A DNA stretch of 64,000 bases from Nitrosomonas sp. (GTDB taxonomy: Bacteria > Pseudomonadota > Gammaproteobacteria > Burkholderiales > Nitrosomonadaceae), in contig JAHBZZ010000002.1 of NCBI GenBank assembly GCA_019635215.1, positions 124,001-188,000 on the forward strand, written 5' to 3'. The position numbers and the translations under genes were made by a program. The notes beneath the pieces are model-generated. The model saw only the letters and a program-made list of their open reading frames with translations, did no database searches and was not told where the DNA came from. Of this stretch, positions 10,334 through 20,093 are shown one piece after another; within the stretch, counting starts at the first letter, position 1, and each line of letters starts with the position of its first letter.

Positions 10334-11593
10334 ATGGTCAACGTTTATGCCTCAATAATACCCGAAGCGAATGCTGTCTTTGATGTAGAAAAAATTCGCA
10401 CAGACTTCCCAATTCTCGATATCAGCGTTGGCGACAAACCGCTGGTTTATCTGGACAACGCGGCTTCCAGCCAGATGCCGCGGCAGGTGATGGATCAGCT
10501 GATTCATTATCAAACCACACAGCACGCCAATATCAATCGCGCGGTTCATTATCTTTCGGAAGTCGCTACCATGGAATATGAAAAAGCGCGCCGCAAAGTA
10601 CAGCAATTCGTCAATGCGCGCGAAGATCGGGAAATTATATTCACCAGCGGCACAACCGATTCCATTAATCTGGTCATGCACGGCTATGGCCGGAAATTTA
10701 TCAAGGCCGGTGATGAAATCATTCTGACGACACTTGAACATCATTCCAATATTGTGCCCTGGCAAATGCTGGCCGAGGAAAAAGGTGCCATTATTCGTGT
10801 CGTACCGATTAATGATGCGGGCGAACTCGATATCGAAACATACGAGAAGCTTTTCAATGAACGTACAAAATTTGTCGGTCTCATTCACGTATCCAATGCA
10901 CTAGGAACCATTAATCCGATCAAATCGCTCATTTCGTTTGCACGTCAGCATGATGTTCCGGTATTGATCGACGGTGCACAGGCTGCTCCGCATATGGCAA
11001 TTGATGTACAGGATCTCGATTGCGACTTTTATGTGTTCTCAGCGCATAAGTTATGCGGCCCAACCGGGATCGGTATGCTCTATGGTAAATCCTCATTGCT
11101 AGAAACCATGCAGCCTTTCAAAGGCGGTGGCGATATGATTGCTTCGGTTACTTTTGAAAAAACGACCTATGCAGCAATTCCGCATAAATTCGAAGCCGGA
11201 ACACCCCCTATCGCCGGCGCCATCGGTTTTGGCGCCGCAATTGACTATCTGAATTCCATCGGCATAGAACATATTGCCGCGTATGAACACGAATTACTCA
11301 ACTACGCCACCCATTGCATGATGGAAATCAAAGGCGCGAAAATCATCGGCACCGCTGCGCACAAAACTGCCGTGCTGTCTTTCACACTTGATGGCATTCA
11401 TCCTCATGATATCGGCACCATTCTGAATGAGGACGGCATCGCGGTACGCACCGGCCACCATTGCGCACAACCGGTCATGGAGCACTTCAAGGTACCGGCA
11501 ACTTCACGCGCTTCATTTGCTTTTTATAACACCAAGTCGGAAGTCGAAGCACTGATAGCAGGTATCCGGAACGTACAGAAAGTCTTTTTATAA
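10334..11593 (+). CDS. sufS: Cysteine desulfurase SufS (group II, PLP-dependent)
   Basis: Takes sulfur from cysteine to give a persulfide for Fe-S assembly. It has 419 residues. The pyridoxal phosphate lysine is Lys239 in SAHKLCGPTGIG, and the catalytic cysteine is Cys377 in RTGHHCAQP, both in the positions of group II (SufS/CsdA) enzymes. N-terminal sequence LVYLDNAASSQMP is the family start of the fold. The gene overlaps sufU by one base (TAATG). In bacteria having SufU rather than SufE, SufU is the sulfur acceptor. Confidence 0.96.
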   Translation: MVNVYASIIPEANAVFDVEKIRTDFPILDISVGDKPLVYLDNAASSQMPRQVMDQLIHYQTTQHANINRAVHYLSEVATMEYEKARRKVQQFVNAREDREIIFTSGTTDSINLVMHGYGRKFIKAGDEIILTTLEHHSNIVPWQMLAEEKGAIIRVVPINDAGELDIETYEKLFNERTKFVGLIHVSNALGTINPIKSLISFARQHDVPVLIDGAQAAPHMAIDVQDLDCDFYVFSAHKLCGPTGIGMLYGKSSLLETMQPFKGGGDMIASVTFEKTTYAAIPHKFEAGTPPIAGAIGFGAAIDYLNSIGIEHIAAYEHELLNYATHCMMEIKGAKIIGTAAHKTAVLSFTLDGIHPHDIGTILNEDGIAVRTGHHCAQPVMEHFKVPATSRASFAFYNTKSEVEALIAGIRNVQKVFL

Positions 11594-12078
11594 TGATGAA
11601 TAGCAAGTCACTCTACCAGGAAGTCATTCTTGATCATAATCGCAAACCGCGCAATTACGGCACACTGGATAATCCCAGCCATCATGCCACCGGTCACAAT
11701 CCCTTATGTGGCGACCGTCTGGATATCGCACTGCACATGCAGGATGATCAGATTAATCATATTGCATTTCATGGCGAATCCTGCGCGATCTGTAAAGCAT
11801 CCGCTTCGATGATGACTGCCGCTGTTAAAGGAAAAACGCGCGCTGATACCGAAATTCTGATTCAGGAATTTCGCGATATGGCTACCGGCAAACTGGATCC
11901 GGCGCAACCCAATCATCTGGGTCGGCTGACTGTTTTTTCAGGCATCAGAGACTTACCCACACGTGTCAAATGTGCAATCCTGCCATGGCACACATTGCAT
12001 GCTGCGCTGAATGCTCTGACCAGTGTCTCAACGGAAACCGATGACGACCCGATGCAAGCCGCATCCGTCAACGATTGA
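11593..12078 (+). CDS. sufU: SufU-type sulfur acceptor/scaffold
   Basis: Protein of 161 residues related to IscU, with ligands Cys39, Asp41, Cys64 and Cys127 matching the zinc and sulfur-transfer site of Bacillus SufU (LCGDR, ESCAICKAS, RVKCAIL). An extra Cys67 is also present. The insertion between the second and third motifs and the sequence FSGIRDLPTRVKCA separate SufU from IscU. It probably takes persulfide sulfur from SufS by zinc-ligand swapping. No sufE is seen in the operon, which supports this role. It starts on the last base of the sufS stop codon. Confidence 0.93.
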   Translation: MMNSKSLYQEVILDHNRKPRNYGTLDNPSHHATGHNPLCGDRLDIALHMQDDQINHIAFHGESCAICKASASMMTAAVKGKTRADTEILIQEFRDMATGKLDPAQPNHLGRLTVFSGIRDLPTRVKCAILPWHTLHAALNALTSVSTETDDDPMQAASVND

Positions 12079-12153
12079 ATAACGGAATGCGCTCAATTTC
12101 AGGCAATACCACGATAAATCCCATAAACACAAGCTCATACTTCATTCGAACAA

Positions 12154-12714
12154 ATGCCAAAAATTGCAGATATAGAAGGCACACCCAATAAAAATGCCTT
12201 AAAATTTATTCTAAAAGAACCTCTGACATGGGGAATTGCATGTTCATACGACAATGCCGAGGCCGCCAAGGATGATCCGCTGGCGACCGCACTGTTCGAA
12301 ATTGATCATGTCACGAACGTTTTCTATATTGACAGCTGGATTACGGTAACTCAGGATGGCGAAGCCAACTGGCAGGATCTGGCGCGCGAAGTTGCCGACC
12401 CCATCAGAGCCGCACCGGCTGCAAGCGAACAATCTGCAAATACTGTTGCGACTGCAGGTGACTGGATCAATAATTTAAGCCTCGAAGATCAACAGCGACT
12501 AGAAAAAATCAATGTTCTTCTGGATGAAGAAGTGCGACCTTACCTACAAAGCGATGGCGGCGATCTGCATATCCTGGGTCTGCAAGGCAATATCCTTAAG
12601 ATACACTACCAAGGTGCATGCGGCACTTGTCCAAGCTCAATCACAGGCACCCTGCGCGGCATTGAACATATGCTCAAAACGATTGAACCGGATATTCAGT
12701 TGATCGCCTGTTAG
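12154..12714 (+). CDS. Nfu-type Fe-S carrier (NifU C-terminal domain protein)
   Basis: Fe-S carrier of 186 residues in two parts. Residues 1 to about 90 are an Nfu N-terminal domain (KFILKEPLTWG, VTNVFYIDSWITVT). Residues about 110-186 are a NifU-like domain with QSDGGDLHILG and the cluster-binding GACGTCPSS motif (Cys156, Cys159). A linker at about 83-103 is rich in Ala and Ser. It lies 75 bases after sufU, so it is probably the last gene of the SUF operon, delivering 4Fe-4S clusters to targets. Domain order is the same as in mitochondrial NFU1. Confidence 0.9.
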   Translation: MPKIADIEGTPNKNALKFILKEPLTWGIACSYDNAEAAKDDPLATALFEIDHVTNVFYIDSWITVTQDGEANWQDLAREVADPIRAAPAASEQSANTVATAGDWINNLSLEDQQRLEKINVLLDEEVRPYLQSDGGDLHILGLQGNILKIHYQGACGTCPSSITGTLRGIEHMLKTIEPDIQLIAC

Positions 12715-12760
12715 TACACGCGTTCAGTCAAACTCAGCACAAAACCAAACCGGCAATCAG

Positions 12761-12861
12761 ATTACTGAATACCATTGATAGGGATAATAATTGGTATTCT
12801 CCGGAGAATTTTGTCGGATTGACAGGTAGGTAATTTTTTGATTCACTGATTCACCTACCTG
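12761..12861. repeat. Two hairpin-forming inverted repeats after the SUF operon
   Basis: GAATACCA/TGGTATTC arms at about 12767-12799 are followed by a perfect 9-base pair CAGGTAGGT (12823-12831) and ACCTACCTG (12853-12861). They may act as terminator or mRNA-end structures of the operon. There is no T run directly after either, so the function is uncertain. Confidence 0.45.
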
Positions 12862-12885
12862 CTTAATCTGGAATAGTATCCGCCT

Positions 12886-13097
12886 AAGAACCTGTTCAAG
12901 ATTTCGATCAAGGGATACAGTGCAAGGCAAAAAAATTGAACGACGCAAGCAAAGCGCAGCGAACAACCGTAAGGCTGACCCGTAGGGCGAGGCGCCTGTG
13001 CCGAGTAAAAAGCAGAGCATGCTCGAAGTATGTAAGCACTTTGAGTTCGATTTTAACGTCGCAATGCGCCCTTCAGTGAGATCTTGAACAGGCTCTA
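12886..13097. mobile_element. MITE-like repeat, copy A (longest, with internal insertion)
   Basis: Begins AAGAACCTGTTCAAGAT and ends ATCTTGAACAGGCTCT, giving imperfect terminal inverted repeats of about 17 bases. The inside is shared with copies at 22465 and 29025 (ATCAAGGGATACAGTGCAAG, GCAATGCGCCCTTCAGTGAG). Copy A carries about 60 additional bases in the middle (GCAAGCAAAGCGCAGC ... GGCGCCTGTGCC). There is no open reading frame for a transposase, so it would move only in trans. Its right end overlaps the cbbO stop codon. Confidence 0.8.
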
Positions 13098-15422
13098 ACG
13101 CGTCAATCCCGCATACAACACCGGCAATTTCTCCGGCAAACGCTCGACATGATCAACAACCATATAATTCCGCTCACCAAAAATCCGTGAGACATACTGA
13201 TCTGCACGGGGGTCCAAGCTCATACAGTACGTTACGACCCCCACCCTGCCAGCTTCTTCGACAGCTTTCTTCGTATCAAAACGCAGGTACTGCGGATCAC
13301 GCACATCAACGTCGGCGGGCTCGCCATCAGTAATCACCAGCAGCAGTTTTTTCGATGATTTCTGCATTTTCAGGTAGTGGCTTGCATGCCGGATAGCAGC
13401 GCCCATGCGCGTGGAGAGCTGGCCCGTCATGCCAGCCAGTCTGGCTTTGGGAATTTCGTTGTACGGTTGATCGAAATCTTTGTAGCGGTAATATTCCACA
13501 TCGTGACGACCATCCGAGCAGAAACCATGAATGGCAAACGAATCACCGATTTTGTCGATAGCATTGGCAAGCAACACCGTCGCCTGACGCGTCAGCTCCA
13601 ATACGGTATATTCCTGTCCGGAGACTTTCTCGTTGGTCGATTCTGACAGATCAAGCAGCACCAGCACGGAAATATCCCGCACTTTACGGATTGAGCGCAT
13701 CATGATGCGCGGATCGGGCTGCATCCCCATACGGATGTCGATCATCGAGCGAATGGCGGCGTTGATGTCGATTTCGTCGCCGTCCTCGAGCTTGCGAATA
13801 CGGCGCGTGCCTTGCGGCTGCATGGCATCCAACAGAAACTTCATGCGCGCAATTTCGCGTTTGTACTGCGCGGCGATTTCGTCGATACACTGCATGTCAC
13901 CCAGTTTCGCCCGTTTTTCCTGCACTGTTGCCCAGTCGGGACGTTCCAGCTGAATCTGGTAATCCCATTCGGAATAATGGAAAGGCGGCGACACAGGCTC
14001 CCTGCCTTCCGATTCATTGTAGGACACACCCATATCCTCATACGGAAAGAATTCAGTGCCCATCACCCATATCTCCTGCGCGTCGTCACCGGCAGTCTCG
14101 ACGTCAATCTCGTTGGCGAATTCCATCACGTTGACATACTTACGCACTTGTCTGGGCGCTTCATAACCCGCACTGGTCGCTTTGTCAAAATCAAATTCCT
14201 CAAATTCCCAGAAATAGCGATTGTCATCACGGTATGGTGCGGAAAGCACATCGGTGCGTGGATTAAACGGCAAGTTCTTGTCGCGGAAACTATGTGCAAG
14301 CTGCACACCCATTTCCCAGGAAACCAGATGCGTGTCGAGCCTGTCTTGCGCGGATTCGAATAGGCGCCGTGCTTCGATAATCCATTTATCTTTATCGCTG
14401 TACTCAGGATCCAGCAACGCACGCGCCAGGCGATCAAGATAGTCACCCATACTGGCGTCCATCTCCGGTGTTGCGGTATGCAACGCAGACCAGGTTTTAC
14501 GCAGACCGGGGAAACGATGGATCGTCAGCGCTTCAACGCGTGCATCCTCTATTACGGAGATAACCGCCACCTGCATAGGATTCAATCCTTCTGCGGAAAT
14601 CGGCATTTTGGTTTCCACCAAATGAGCGGCGGCATGTGCTGCGGCGGCGCGATAGACTTCGCTAGCTGGCACATCGCCGAAATTATCAAAGGCGTCAGGC
14701 AAATGAATGAAATAGTTTTCGATAAACGGCTTATATCCTTCGCGCGTTTCAAAATCACCGGAAGTCGGTTTCATAAAAAAATCCCGCCCCCACAGCGCAC
14801 GCAGATACATGTTGATACGGCGTTGCACATCGATAAACAATGTACCTTTACGTTCCTTTTGTAAAACAGCGAGCGATTCTTTCGATTCCAGACCAAAGTA
14901 ACGGATTTGTTCCTCGTAATCAGTGCGGTGCGCATGCGCACCCCACATCGCCCAGCGACGCAATCCGCCAAGCGTTAGCTGCTCAAGCAAAATTTCCAGC
15001 TTATCGAGCATAGGCCGGATACCGCGCGGCGCTTGCGCAATCAGGACATTCAGGAATTGCAGGTAATTCTGAAACAAATGCGCATCGCCCAGCCGTTTGG
15101 CAGCCGTCGGCGAGGTCGCCAGTACCAGCTCAATCACCGCGCCCGATGTTCTCGAAGCCAAACCTAATACCGAAGTAGCCAGATCGCCGACAACATCCTC
15201 ACCGACTTCCTTGGCGACCAGTGGAATCTCATCGATCCAGCAATCGACCACACTGCGCCCACGTCCCAAACTACGAATTGCCGATGCGCCTTTCAGATAG
15301 TTATCCAGACCACGCGGCGAAAAAACCTTGACCGCTTCCGGCCAGGCATGGTGGAGTAACTCAATCGATTCGGGTTCCAGATCCTCAAGCAATTCTTTGT
15401 AATCGTCCAGATTGACACTCAT
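13095..15422 (-). CDS. cbbO: RuBisCO activase accessory protein CbbO (VWA domain)
   Basis: Adaptor that works with the AAA+ protein CbbQ to remove inhibitory sugar phosphates from RuBisCO. It has 775 residues. The C-terminal von Willebrand A domain begins around 580 with a MIDAS motif DLSESTN at 591-597 and a later Thr in GQLSTRMG and Asp in ITDGEP. The N-terminal half is the CbbO-specific helical region. It is transcribed after cbbQ with a 53-base gap. The stop codon TAG (13095-13097) lies within the end of MITE copy A, so the original C-terminus may have been trimmed or altered slightly by the insertion. Confidence 0.95.
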   Translation of the reverse strand: MSVNLDDYKELLEDLEPESIELLHHAWPEAVKVFSPRGLDNYLKGASAIRSLGRGRSVVDCWIDEIPLVAKEVGEDVVGDLATSVLGLASRTSGAVIELVLATSPTAAKRLGDAHLFQNYLQFLNVLIAQAPRGIRPMLDKLEILLEQLTLGGLRRWAMWGAHAHRTDYEEQIRYFGLESKESLAVLQKERKGTLFIDVQRRINMYLRALWGRDFFMKPTSGDFETREGYKPFIENYFIHLPDAFDNFGDVPASEVYRAAAAHAAAHLVETKMPISAEGLNPMQVAVISVIEDARVEALTIHRFPGLRKTWSALHTATPEMDASMGDYLDRLARALLDPEYSDKDKWIIEARRLFESAQDRLDTHLVSWEMGVQLAHSFRDKNLPFNPRTDVLSAPYRDDNRYFWEFEEFDFDKATSAGYEAPRQVRKYVNVMEFANEIDVETAGDDAQEIWVMGTEFFPYEDMGVSYNESEGREPVSPPFHYSEWDYQIQLERPDWATVQEKRAKLGDMQCIDEIAAQYKREIARMKFLLDAMQPQGTRRIRKLEDGDEIDINAAIRSMIDIRMGMQPDPRIMMRSIRKVRDISVLVLLDLSESTNEKVSGQEYTVLELTRQATVLLANAIDKIGDSFAIHGFCSDGRHDVEYYRYKDFDQPYNEIPKARLAGMTGQLSTRMGAAIRHASHYLKMQKSSKKLLLVITDGEPADVDVRDPQYLRFDTKKAVEEAGRVGVVTYCMSLDPRADQYVSRIFGERNYMVVDHVERLPEKLPVLYAGLTR

Positions 15423-15475
15423 GGCAGTACCTGTTGAAGAATTAAAACAATCAAAACGGGTTATGACCTACATGC

Positions 15476-16282
15476 TTAATTGAAGAACGTACTGACAGCG
15501 GCATCAAGGGCATCACGCATGTCCGGATCGTCGGTGATCGGACGCACCAGCGCTACACGGCAGGCAGCATGCGCATCGACTTTCTTGGCAATCAGGCTGC
15601 CGGCATAAATCAGCATCCGTGTTGAAATACCTTCGTCCAAGCCATGACCTTTCAAATTACGCGCACGCTCGGCAATGGATACCAGTTTCTCGGCAATTTC
15701 CGCCGATACACCGGATTCATGCGCGATGATTTCACTCTCGATATCATGGCTGGGGTAGTTGAAGTCGAGCGCGCCAAATCGTTGTTTGGTTGACTGTTTC
15801 AGATCTTTCATCAGGCTCTGGTAACCAGGGTTGTATGAAATAACGATTTGAAAATCCTCGTGCGCCTGAATCAGTTCGCCTTTCTTCTCCAGCGGCAACA
15901 CACGACGGTTATCTGTCAACGGATGAATGACAACGGTGGTATCCTGACGCGCTTCCACGACCTCGTCCAGATAGCAGATCGCACCGTGGCGCGCGGCAAC
16001 CGCTAACGGACCATCCTGCCAGCGGGTGCCGTTAGCATCGAGCAAAAAACGTCCAACCAGATCGGACGCAGTCATGTCCTCGTTACAGGCAACGGTGATC
16101 AACGGTTTTTTCAGTTTCCACGCCATGTATTCGACAAAACGGGTCTTGCCGCAACCGGTCGGGCCTTTCAGCATCATCGGCATACGCACCGAATAAGCCG
16201 CTTCGTAGAGTTGTACTTCATCCGCTACGGGATGGTAATAAGGTTCTTTTTTGATGCGATATTGATCAATGATAGTGCTCAT
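15476..16282 (-). CDS. cbbQ: RuBisCO activase AAA+ ATPase CbbQ
   Basis: MoxR-type AAA+ ATPase of 268 residues that remodels RuBisCO together with CbbO. Walker A GPTGCGKT is at 40-47 and Walker B ICYLDEV at about 102-108. Start ATG at 16282 ([19 protein letters not shown]) is supported by CAGGAG upstream and by the family N-terminus; the frame stays open up to 16495 but the added 71 residues run through the hairpin upstream and have no family likeness. Next to cbbS and cbbO, as in many form IA clusters. Confidence 0.96.
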   Translation of the reverse strand: MSTIIDQYRIKKEPYYHPVADEVQLYEAAYSVRMPMMLKGPTGCGKTRFVEYMAWKLKKPLITVACNEDMTASDLVGRFLLDANGTRWQDGPLAVAARHGAICYLDEVVEARQDTTVVIHPLTDNRRVLPLEKKGELIQAHEDFQIVISYNPGYQSLMKDLKQSTKQRFGALDFNYPSHDIESEIIAHESGVSAEIAEKLVSIAERARNLKGHGLDEGISTRMLIYAGSLIAKKVDAHAACRVALVRPITDDPDMRDALDAAVSTFFN

Positions 16283-16471
16283 GACAGACTCCTGTAAGAA
16301 CAGTCTTTTCGAGGATACCTCGAGAAACCTGTTGAGTGGCATAGCGTGTTGCCGGTGTTCGTTTATCTTATTCGATAGTGCTCGCATCCTGCGTTCCACG
16401 CGCCCTGCATCTGGCCGCCCGCTGCAGTTTCTCGGGGTGCTCTTGAGTAATGACAATCCAAAATTCCGGTG

Positions 16472-16512
16472 AAAAAAACCCCCCTGCCCTATCAAGGGTG
16501 AAGGGGGGTTTT
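16472..16512 (-). terminator. Attenuator or terminator hairpin between cbbS and cbbQ
   Basis: On the minus strand, AAAACCCCCC pairs with GGGGGGTTTT around an inner stem CACCC/GGGC and is followed by seven T residues (16472-16478). It lies 24 bases after the cbbS stop and about 190 bases before cbbQ. This would let RuBisCO subunits be made in large excess over the activase. Confidence 0.8.
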
Positions 16513-16535
16513 AAGGGTTCGAACCCCGTTGCTGC

Positions 16536-16892
16536 TTAAACCGTTTTACCGCGGTAAATCACCATTGATGTACCTTGGCTTTGCGAAAAATTGTCATAGC
16601 CGATCAAGCGTACATGGTTGTTTGGATTAGCTTTGTGGCAGGCTTCCGCTTCGGCCAGAATGCGATCCACATCAGTCTCGCCAAACATTGGCAACTTCCA
16701 CATGTACCAGTAGTTATCCATCAGGTGTTCCGGTTCGGTGTGTTCAACCGCCGGATTCCAGCCTTTCTTGACAATAAATTCCACCTGCTTTTTGATCTGT
16801 TTTTTGTCCATTGCGGGCAGATAGGAGAATGTTTCAAATTTCCGGCTGGACGGATCGCTCAGGCGACTTTTGTAATCTAACATTTCAGACAT
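16536..16892 (-). CDS. cbbS: RuBisCO small subunit (form I)
   Basis: Small subunit of 118 residues of ribulose-1,5-bisphosphate carboxylase/oxygenase. Typical segments: [20 protein letters not shown] near the start, then [12 protein letters not shown], and a C-terminal [20 protein letters not shown] precedes the ATG by 10 bases. It lies 62 bases downstream of cbbL. Together they form the L8S8 enzyme in the cytosol or a carboxysome; no carboxysome shell gene is visible nearby, and the presence of cbbQ/cbbO next to it suggests the non-carboxysomal type. Confidence 0.97.
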   Translation of the reverse strand: MSEMLDYKSRLSDPSSRKFETFSYLPAMDKKQIKKQVEFIVKKGWNPAVEHTEPEHLMDNYWYMWKLPMFGETDVDRILAEAEACHKANPNNHVRLIGYDNFSQSQGTSMVIYRGKTV

Positions 16893-16954
16893 TTTGCTTT
16901 AACTCCAGTTAATTTGAGATACCGACGCATATCTATGATGCGCCGGAAAAAAGT

Positions 16955-18376
16955 TTACTTGTGCGCGACGTCCAGTTTGTCGACGGTATCAAATTCGAAT
17001 TTGATCTCTTTCCAGGTTTCCATAGCGATTTTGAGCTCTGGGCTGTGTTTTGCAGCAGCGGTCAGAATCTCTTTACCTTTCTTCTCAATTTCAACGCCCT
17101 GGTTACGCGCTTCGACGCAAGCTTCCAGCGCCACGCGGTTAGCGGCTGCACCGGCAGCATTACCCCATGGATGGCCTAATGTACCGCCGCCGAACTGCAA
17201 GCAGGCATCATCACCAAAAATTGCGACCAATGCCGGCATGTGCCAAACATGAATACCGCCGGATGCGACCGGGAATACGCCTGGCATGGAACCCCAATCC
17301 TGATCAAACATAATGCCACGGCTGCGGTCTTCTTTGATGAAACTGTCACGCATCAGATCGATCCAGCCTAATGTTGCGCCACGATCGCCTTCCAGTTTAC
17401 CGACCACGGTACCCGAATGCAGGTGATCACCGCCTGACAGACGCAACGCCTTGGCTAATACACGGAAGTGAATACCATGATGCGGATTACGGTCGATCAC
17501 CGCGTGCATTGCACGGTGAATGTGCAGCAGAACACCGTTATTGCGACACCAGTTAGCCAGTCCCGTATTTGCCGTAAAACCACCGGTCAGGTAGTCATGC
17601 ATGATAATCGGGGCGCCGAGTTCTTTTGCGAATTCAGCACGTTTGTACATTTCTTCCGGTGTCGGCGCGGTGACATTGAGATAATGGCCTTTGCGTTCAC
17701 CGGTTTCGCGTTCCGCCTTGTGAATGGCTTCCATGACAAACTCGAAACGCTGGCGCCAACGCATAAACGGCTGGCTGTTGATGTTTTCATCGTCCTTGGT
17801 CAAATCCAGACCACCGCGCAGGCATTCGTATACCGCGCGGCCATAGTTTTTAGCGGACAGACCCAGTTTAGGCTTGATGGTGCAACCCAGCAGGGCGCGG
17901 CCGTATTTGTTGAGTTTGTCGCGTTCCACCTGAATACCGTGAGGCGGACCACCACAGGTTTTAACAAAAGCAATTGGGAAACGGACATCTTCAAGGCGAA
18001 GCGCGCGAATGGCCTTGAAACCGAACACATTACCCACCAGAGAAGTGAATACATTAACAACCGATCCTTCCTCGAACAGGTCGATCGGATATGCTATAAA
18101 TGCATAAAAACAGGTATCATCGCCAGGCACGTCTTCAATGCGATAGGCACGGCCTTTGTAGTAGTCCAGGTCGGTCAGCAAATCTGTCCAGACGGTGGTC
18201 CAGGTACCGGTTGAAGATTCGGCGGCAACCGCTGCCGCTGCTTCCTCACGGTCCACACCAGGTTGCGCAGTAATCTTGAAACAAGCCAGAATATCGGTAT
18301 CCAGTGGCGTGTATTCGGGAGTCCAGTAGGTTTGCCGATATTCCTTGACACCGGCGCTATAAGTTTTTGCTGCCAT
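16955..18376 (-). CDS. cbbL: RuBisCO large subunit, form IA
   Basis: Catalytic subunit of 473 residues that fixes CO2 onto ribulose bisphosphate in the Calvin cycle. The catalytic lysine is Lys168 in CTIKPKLG. The carbamylated lysine and magnesium ligands are Lys194, Asp196 and Glu197 in [11 protein letters not shown]. The sequence [20 protein letters not shown], in loop 6 vicinity, is also standard. CAGGAG precedes the ATG. The N-terminus [18 protein letters not shown] is of the bacterial green-like type IA. Transcribed divergently from the cbbR gene, whose product should control this promoter. Confidence 0.98.
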   Translation of the reverse strand: MAAKTYSAGVKEYRQTYWTPEYTPLDTDILACFKITAQPGVDREEAAAAVAAESSTGTWTTVWTDLLTDLDYYKGRAYRIEDVPGDDTCFYAFIAYPIDLFEEGSVVNVFTSLVGNVFGFKAIRALRLEDVRFPIAFVKTCGGPPHGIQVERDKLNKYGRALLGCTIKPKLGLSAKNYGRAVYECLRGGLDLTKDDENINSQPFMRWRQRFEFVMEAIHKAERETGERKGHYLNVTAPTPEEMYKRAEFAKELGAPIIMHDYLTGGFTANTGLANWCRNNGVLLHIHRAMHAVIDRNPHHGIHFRVLAKALRLSGGDHLHSGTVVGKLEGDRGATLGWIDLMRDSFIKEDRSRGIMFDQDWGSMPGVFPVASGGIHVWHMPALVAIFGDDACLQFGGGTLGHPWGNAAGAAANRVALEACVEARNQGVEIEKKGKEILTAAAKHSPELKIAMETWKEIKFEFDTVDKLDVAHK

Positions 18377-18486
18377 GGTTTTATCTCCTGTAAGTTAACT
18401 CAATTCCGCTTAACATCACACGAAAAGAGAAAAAAGTTGAGTAACGATTAATTAACAAGCACGATCATTTAAACAACGACAGAAAC

Positions 18487-18515
18487 ACTATAAAGAAAAT
18501 CAATCATAAGAACAA
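18487..18515 (-). promoter_or_regulatory. Candidate cbbL promoter
   Basis: On the minus strand TTGTTC (18510-18515) and TATAGT (18487-18492) are separated by 17 bases and lie about 110 bases before cbbL. The spacing is right, but the -35 match is only partial, so this is a candidate. Confidence 0.5.
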
Positions 18516-18537
18516 ATCAATTATTTTAATAAATATG

Positions 18538-18553
18538 ATAAGCTTTTACTTAT
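18538..18553. promoter_or_regulatory. Candidate CbbR (LysR-type) binding site
   Basis: ATAAG-N6-CTTAT, a perfect 5-base dyad with a T-N11-A spacing, lies in the cbbL-cbbR intergenic region, just upstream of the cbbR start and above the candidate cbbL -35. LysR regulators bind such sites between divergent genes. Confidence 0.5.
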
Positions 18554-18574
18554 GCTATTTTTGAATGCTGATCA

Positions 18575-19504
18575 ATGCTGCATCTCACGCTACGACAATT
18601 AAAGGTATTTGAAACAGTTGCCCGTCATTCAAGCTTCTCACGCGCGGCGGAAGAACTGTATTTATCTCAACCTGCTGTTTCCATGCAGATAAAACAACTG
18701 GAGGAGAATGTCAGTTTGCCTTTATTTGAGTTGATGGGCAAGCGAATTCATCTGACCGAAGCCGGTAGCGAACTCTATCGCTACAGCCGGGATATTCTAC
18801 AGCGGCTATCCGATCTCGAAACTGCGCTAGCAGAACTCAAAGGCATGGAACGCGGCAAGTTAAACATTGCCGTAGTCACAACCGCCAATTATTTCGCACC
18901 ACATCTACTGGCAAAATTCTGCCAGCGGCACAAAAGTATTACGGTAAGCCTGAACGTATCCAACCGTGAATCGGTACTCAAACAACTTGATGATAATGTC
19001 ATTGATCTGGCGATTATGGGACAACCGCCGGAAGGCCTGGATATCGTCAGTCAGTCATTCATGGAAAACCCGCTCGTGGTCGTTGCCCCCCCCAATCATC
19101 CGCTTTGCCGAAAAACAAAAATCTCGGTCAAACGCCTATCCCAGGAAGTCTTTCTGGTGCGTGAGCCCGGCTCCGGCACACGCAGCGCAATGGAACGCTT
19201 TTTCAAACAACATGGTGCAAGAATCAATACAGGCATGGAAACCGATACCACCGAAGCCATAAAACAAGCGGTACAGGCCGGCATGGGGCTGGGTATCATG
19301 TCCCTGCATACCGCGGAACTGGAACTGGACACCGGGCGATTAAAAATACTTGACGTGCAAGGTTTCCCGATTCTACGCAACTGGTATGTCGTTATCCGCA
19401 AGAACAAGCGCTTGTCGGCAATCGCGCAGGCATTCAGGGATTTTTTATTAAAAGAAGCGGAAGAGTTGATGCAGAGAAACCAGAAAAATACAGTAGAAAA
19501 ATAA
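18575..19504 (+). CDS. cbbR: LysR-type regulator CbbR
   Basis: Transcription regulator of 309 residues. The N-terminus MLHLTLRQLKVFETVARHSS followed by FSRAAEELYLSQPAVSMQIK is the LysR winged helix-turn-helix (residues about 1-60). The remainder is the substrate-binding co-inducer domain. Its position, divergent from cbbL with a 198-base gap, is the standard arrangement for CbbR, which activates Calvin cycle genes in response to metabolites such as NADPH or sugar phosphates. The start gives the normal family N-terminus. Confidence 0.95.
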   Translation: MLHLTLRQLKVFETVARHSSFSRAAEELYLSQPAVSMQIKQLEENVSLPLFELMGKRIHLTEAGSELYRYSRDILQRLSDLETALAELKGMERGKLNIAVVTTANYFAPHLLAKFCQRHKSITVSLNVSNRESVLKQLDDNVIDLAIMGQPPEGLDIVSQSFMENPLVVVAPPNHPLCRKTKISVKRLSQEVFLVREPGSGTRSAMERFFKQHGARINTGMETDTTEAIKQAVQAGMGLGIMSLHTAELELDTGRLKILDVQGFPILRNWYVVIRKNKRLSAIAQAFRDFLLKEAEELMQRNQKNTVEK

Positions 19505-19655
19505 TCGCCATTAATGCACCAGAATTGAAAAAATACCCCTTCGCACAACAATGGGTAAACGCATTAAATCACACTAAAAAACACAAAATTATGCTAATTT
19601 AATCACACAGCACATCAATTTTTTAACCTCAAATTATCAAGAAAAAGGTAATGGT

Positions 19656-20093
19656 ATGCATAAGCTATCTTCAATACTACTATCCAGCGTATTTTTGTTT
19701 TTTTTCGCCCCATCTTCATTCGCGGAAAGATACCATGGCGAACTTTGTTGGCAGGTCTTTAGCAGCGCACAGCAACCTCTATGGAAATATAAATTTGGCA
19801 TTTACGAGAAGGAAGGCGGACATATCGCATTTTATGGATCTATCGATTACGGGCCCAATGGCCTTTCCGCTTCACATGGTAATGCCATCGTTGTGGGTAA
19901 TGCCATCAAGATGACTATCGTCAGTTCTGATTATGAGGACGGTGACCAAATCTGGAGTGAAACAGTAGCCGTCAAACTTGACAGCGCCACACTGAACGGT
20001 ACCTGGGATGCACTGAGTCTTGAAAGCGACGATGGTGAAGATGACGTGCTTGGATTCCGCAGCCGTGGCGCGATCAATCTGATCACATGTTAG
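19656..20093 (+). CDS. Small secreted protein of unknown function
   Basis: Hypothetical exported protein of 145 residues. A Sec signal MHKLSSILLSSVFLFFFAPSSFA covers residues 1-23. The mature part is acidic and probably beta-rich (WKYKFGIYEKEGG, IAFYGSIDYGPNG), with two cysteines, Cys31 (ELCWQ) and Cys145 at the very end, that could form a disulfide. AAAAGG stands before the ATG. No family recognised. It lies alone between cbbR and nadB. Confidence 0.75.
   Translation: MHKLSSILLSSVFLFFFAPSSFAERYHGELCWQVFSSAQQPLWKYKFGIYEKEGGHIAFYGSIDYGPNGLSASHGNAIVVGNAIKMTIVSSDYEDGDQIWSETVAVKLDSATLNGTWDALSLESDDGEDDVLGFRSRGAINLITC

Noticed and set aside
17468-18214. Open frame of 248 codons on the plus strand within cbbL
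   Set aside because: Shadow of the RuBisCO large subunit gene; no start context or recognisable domain.
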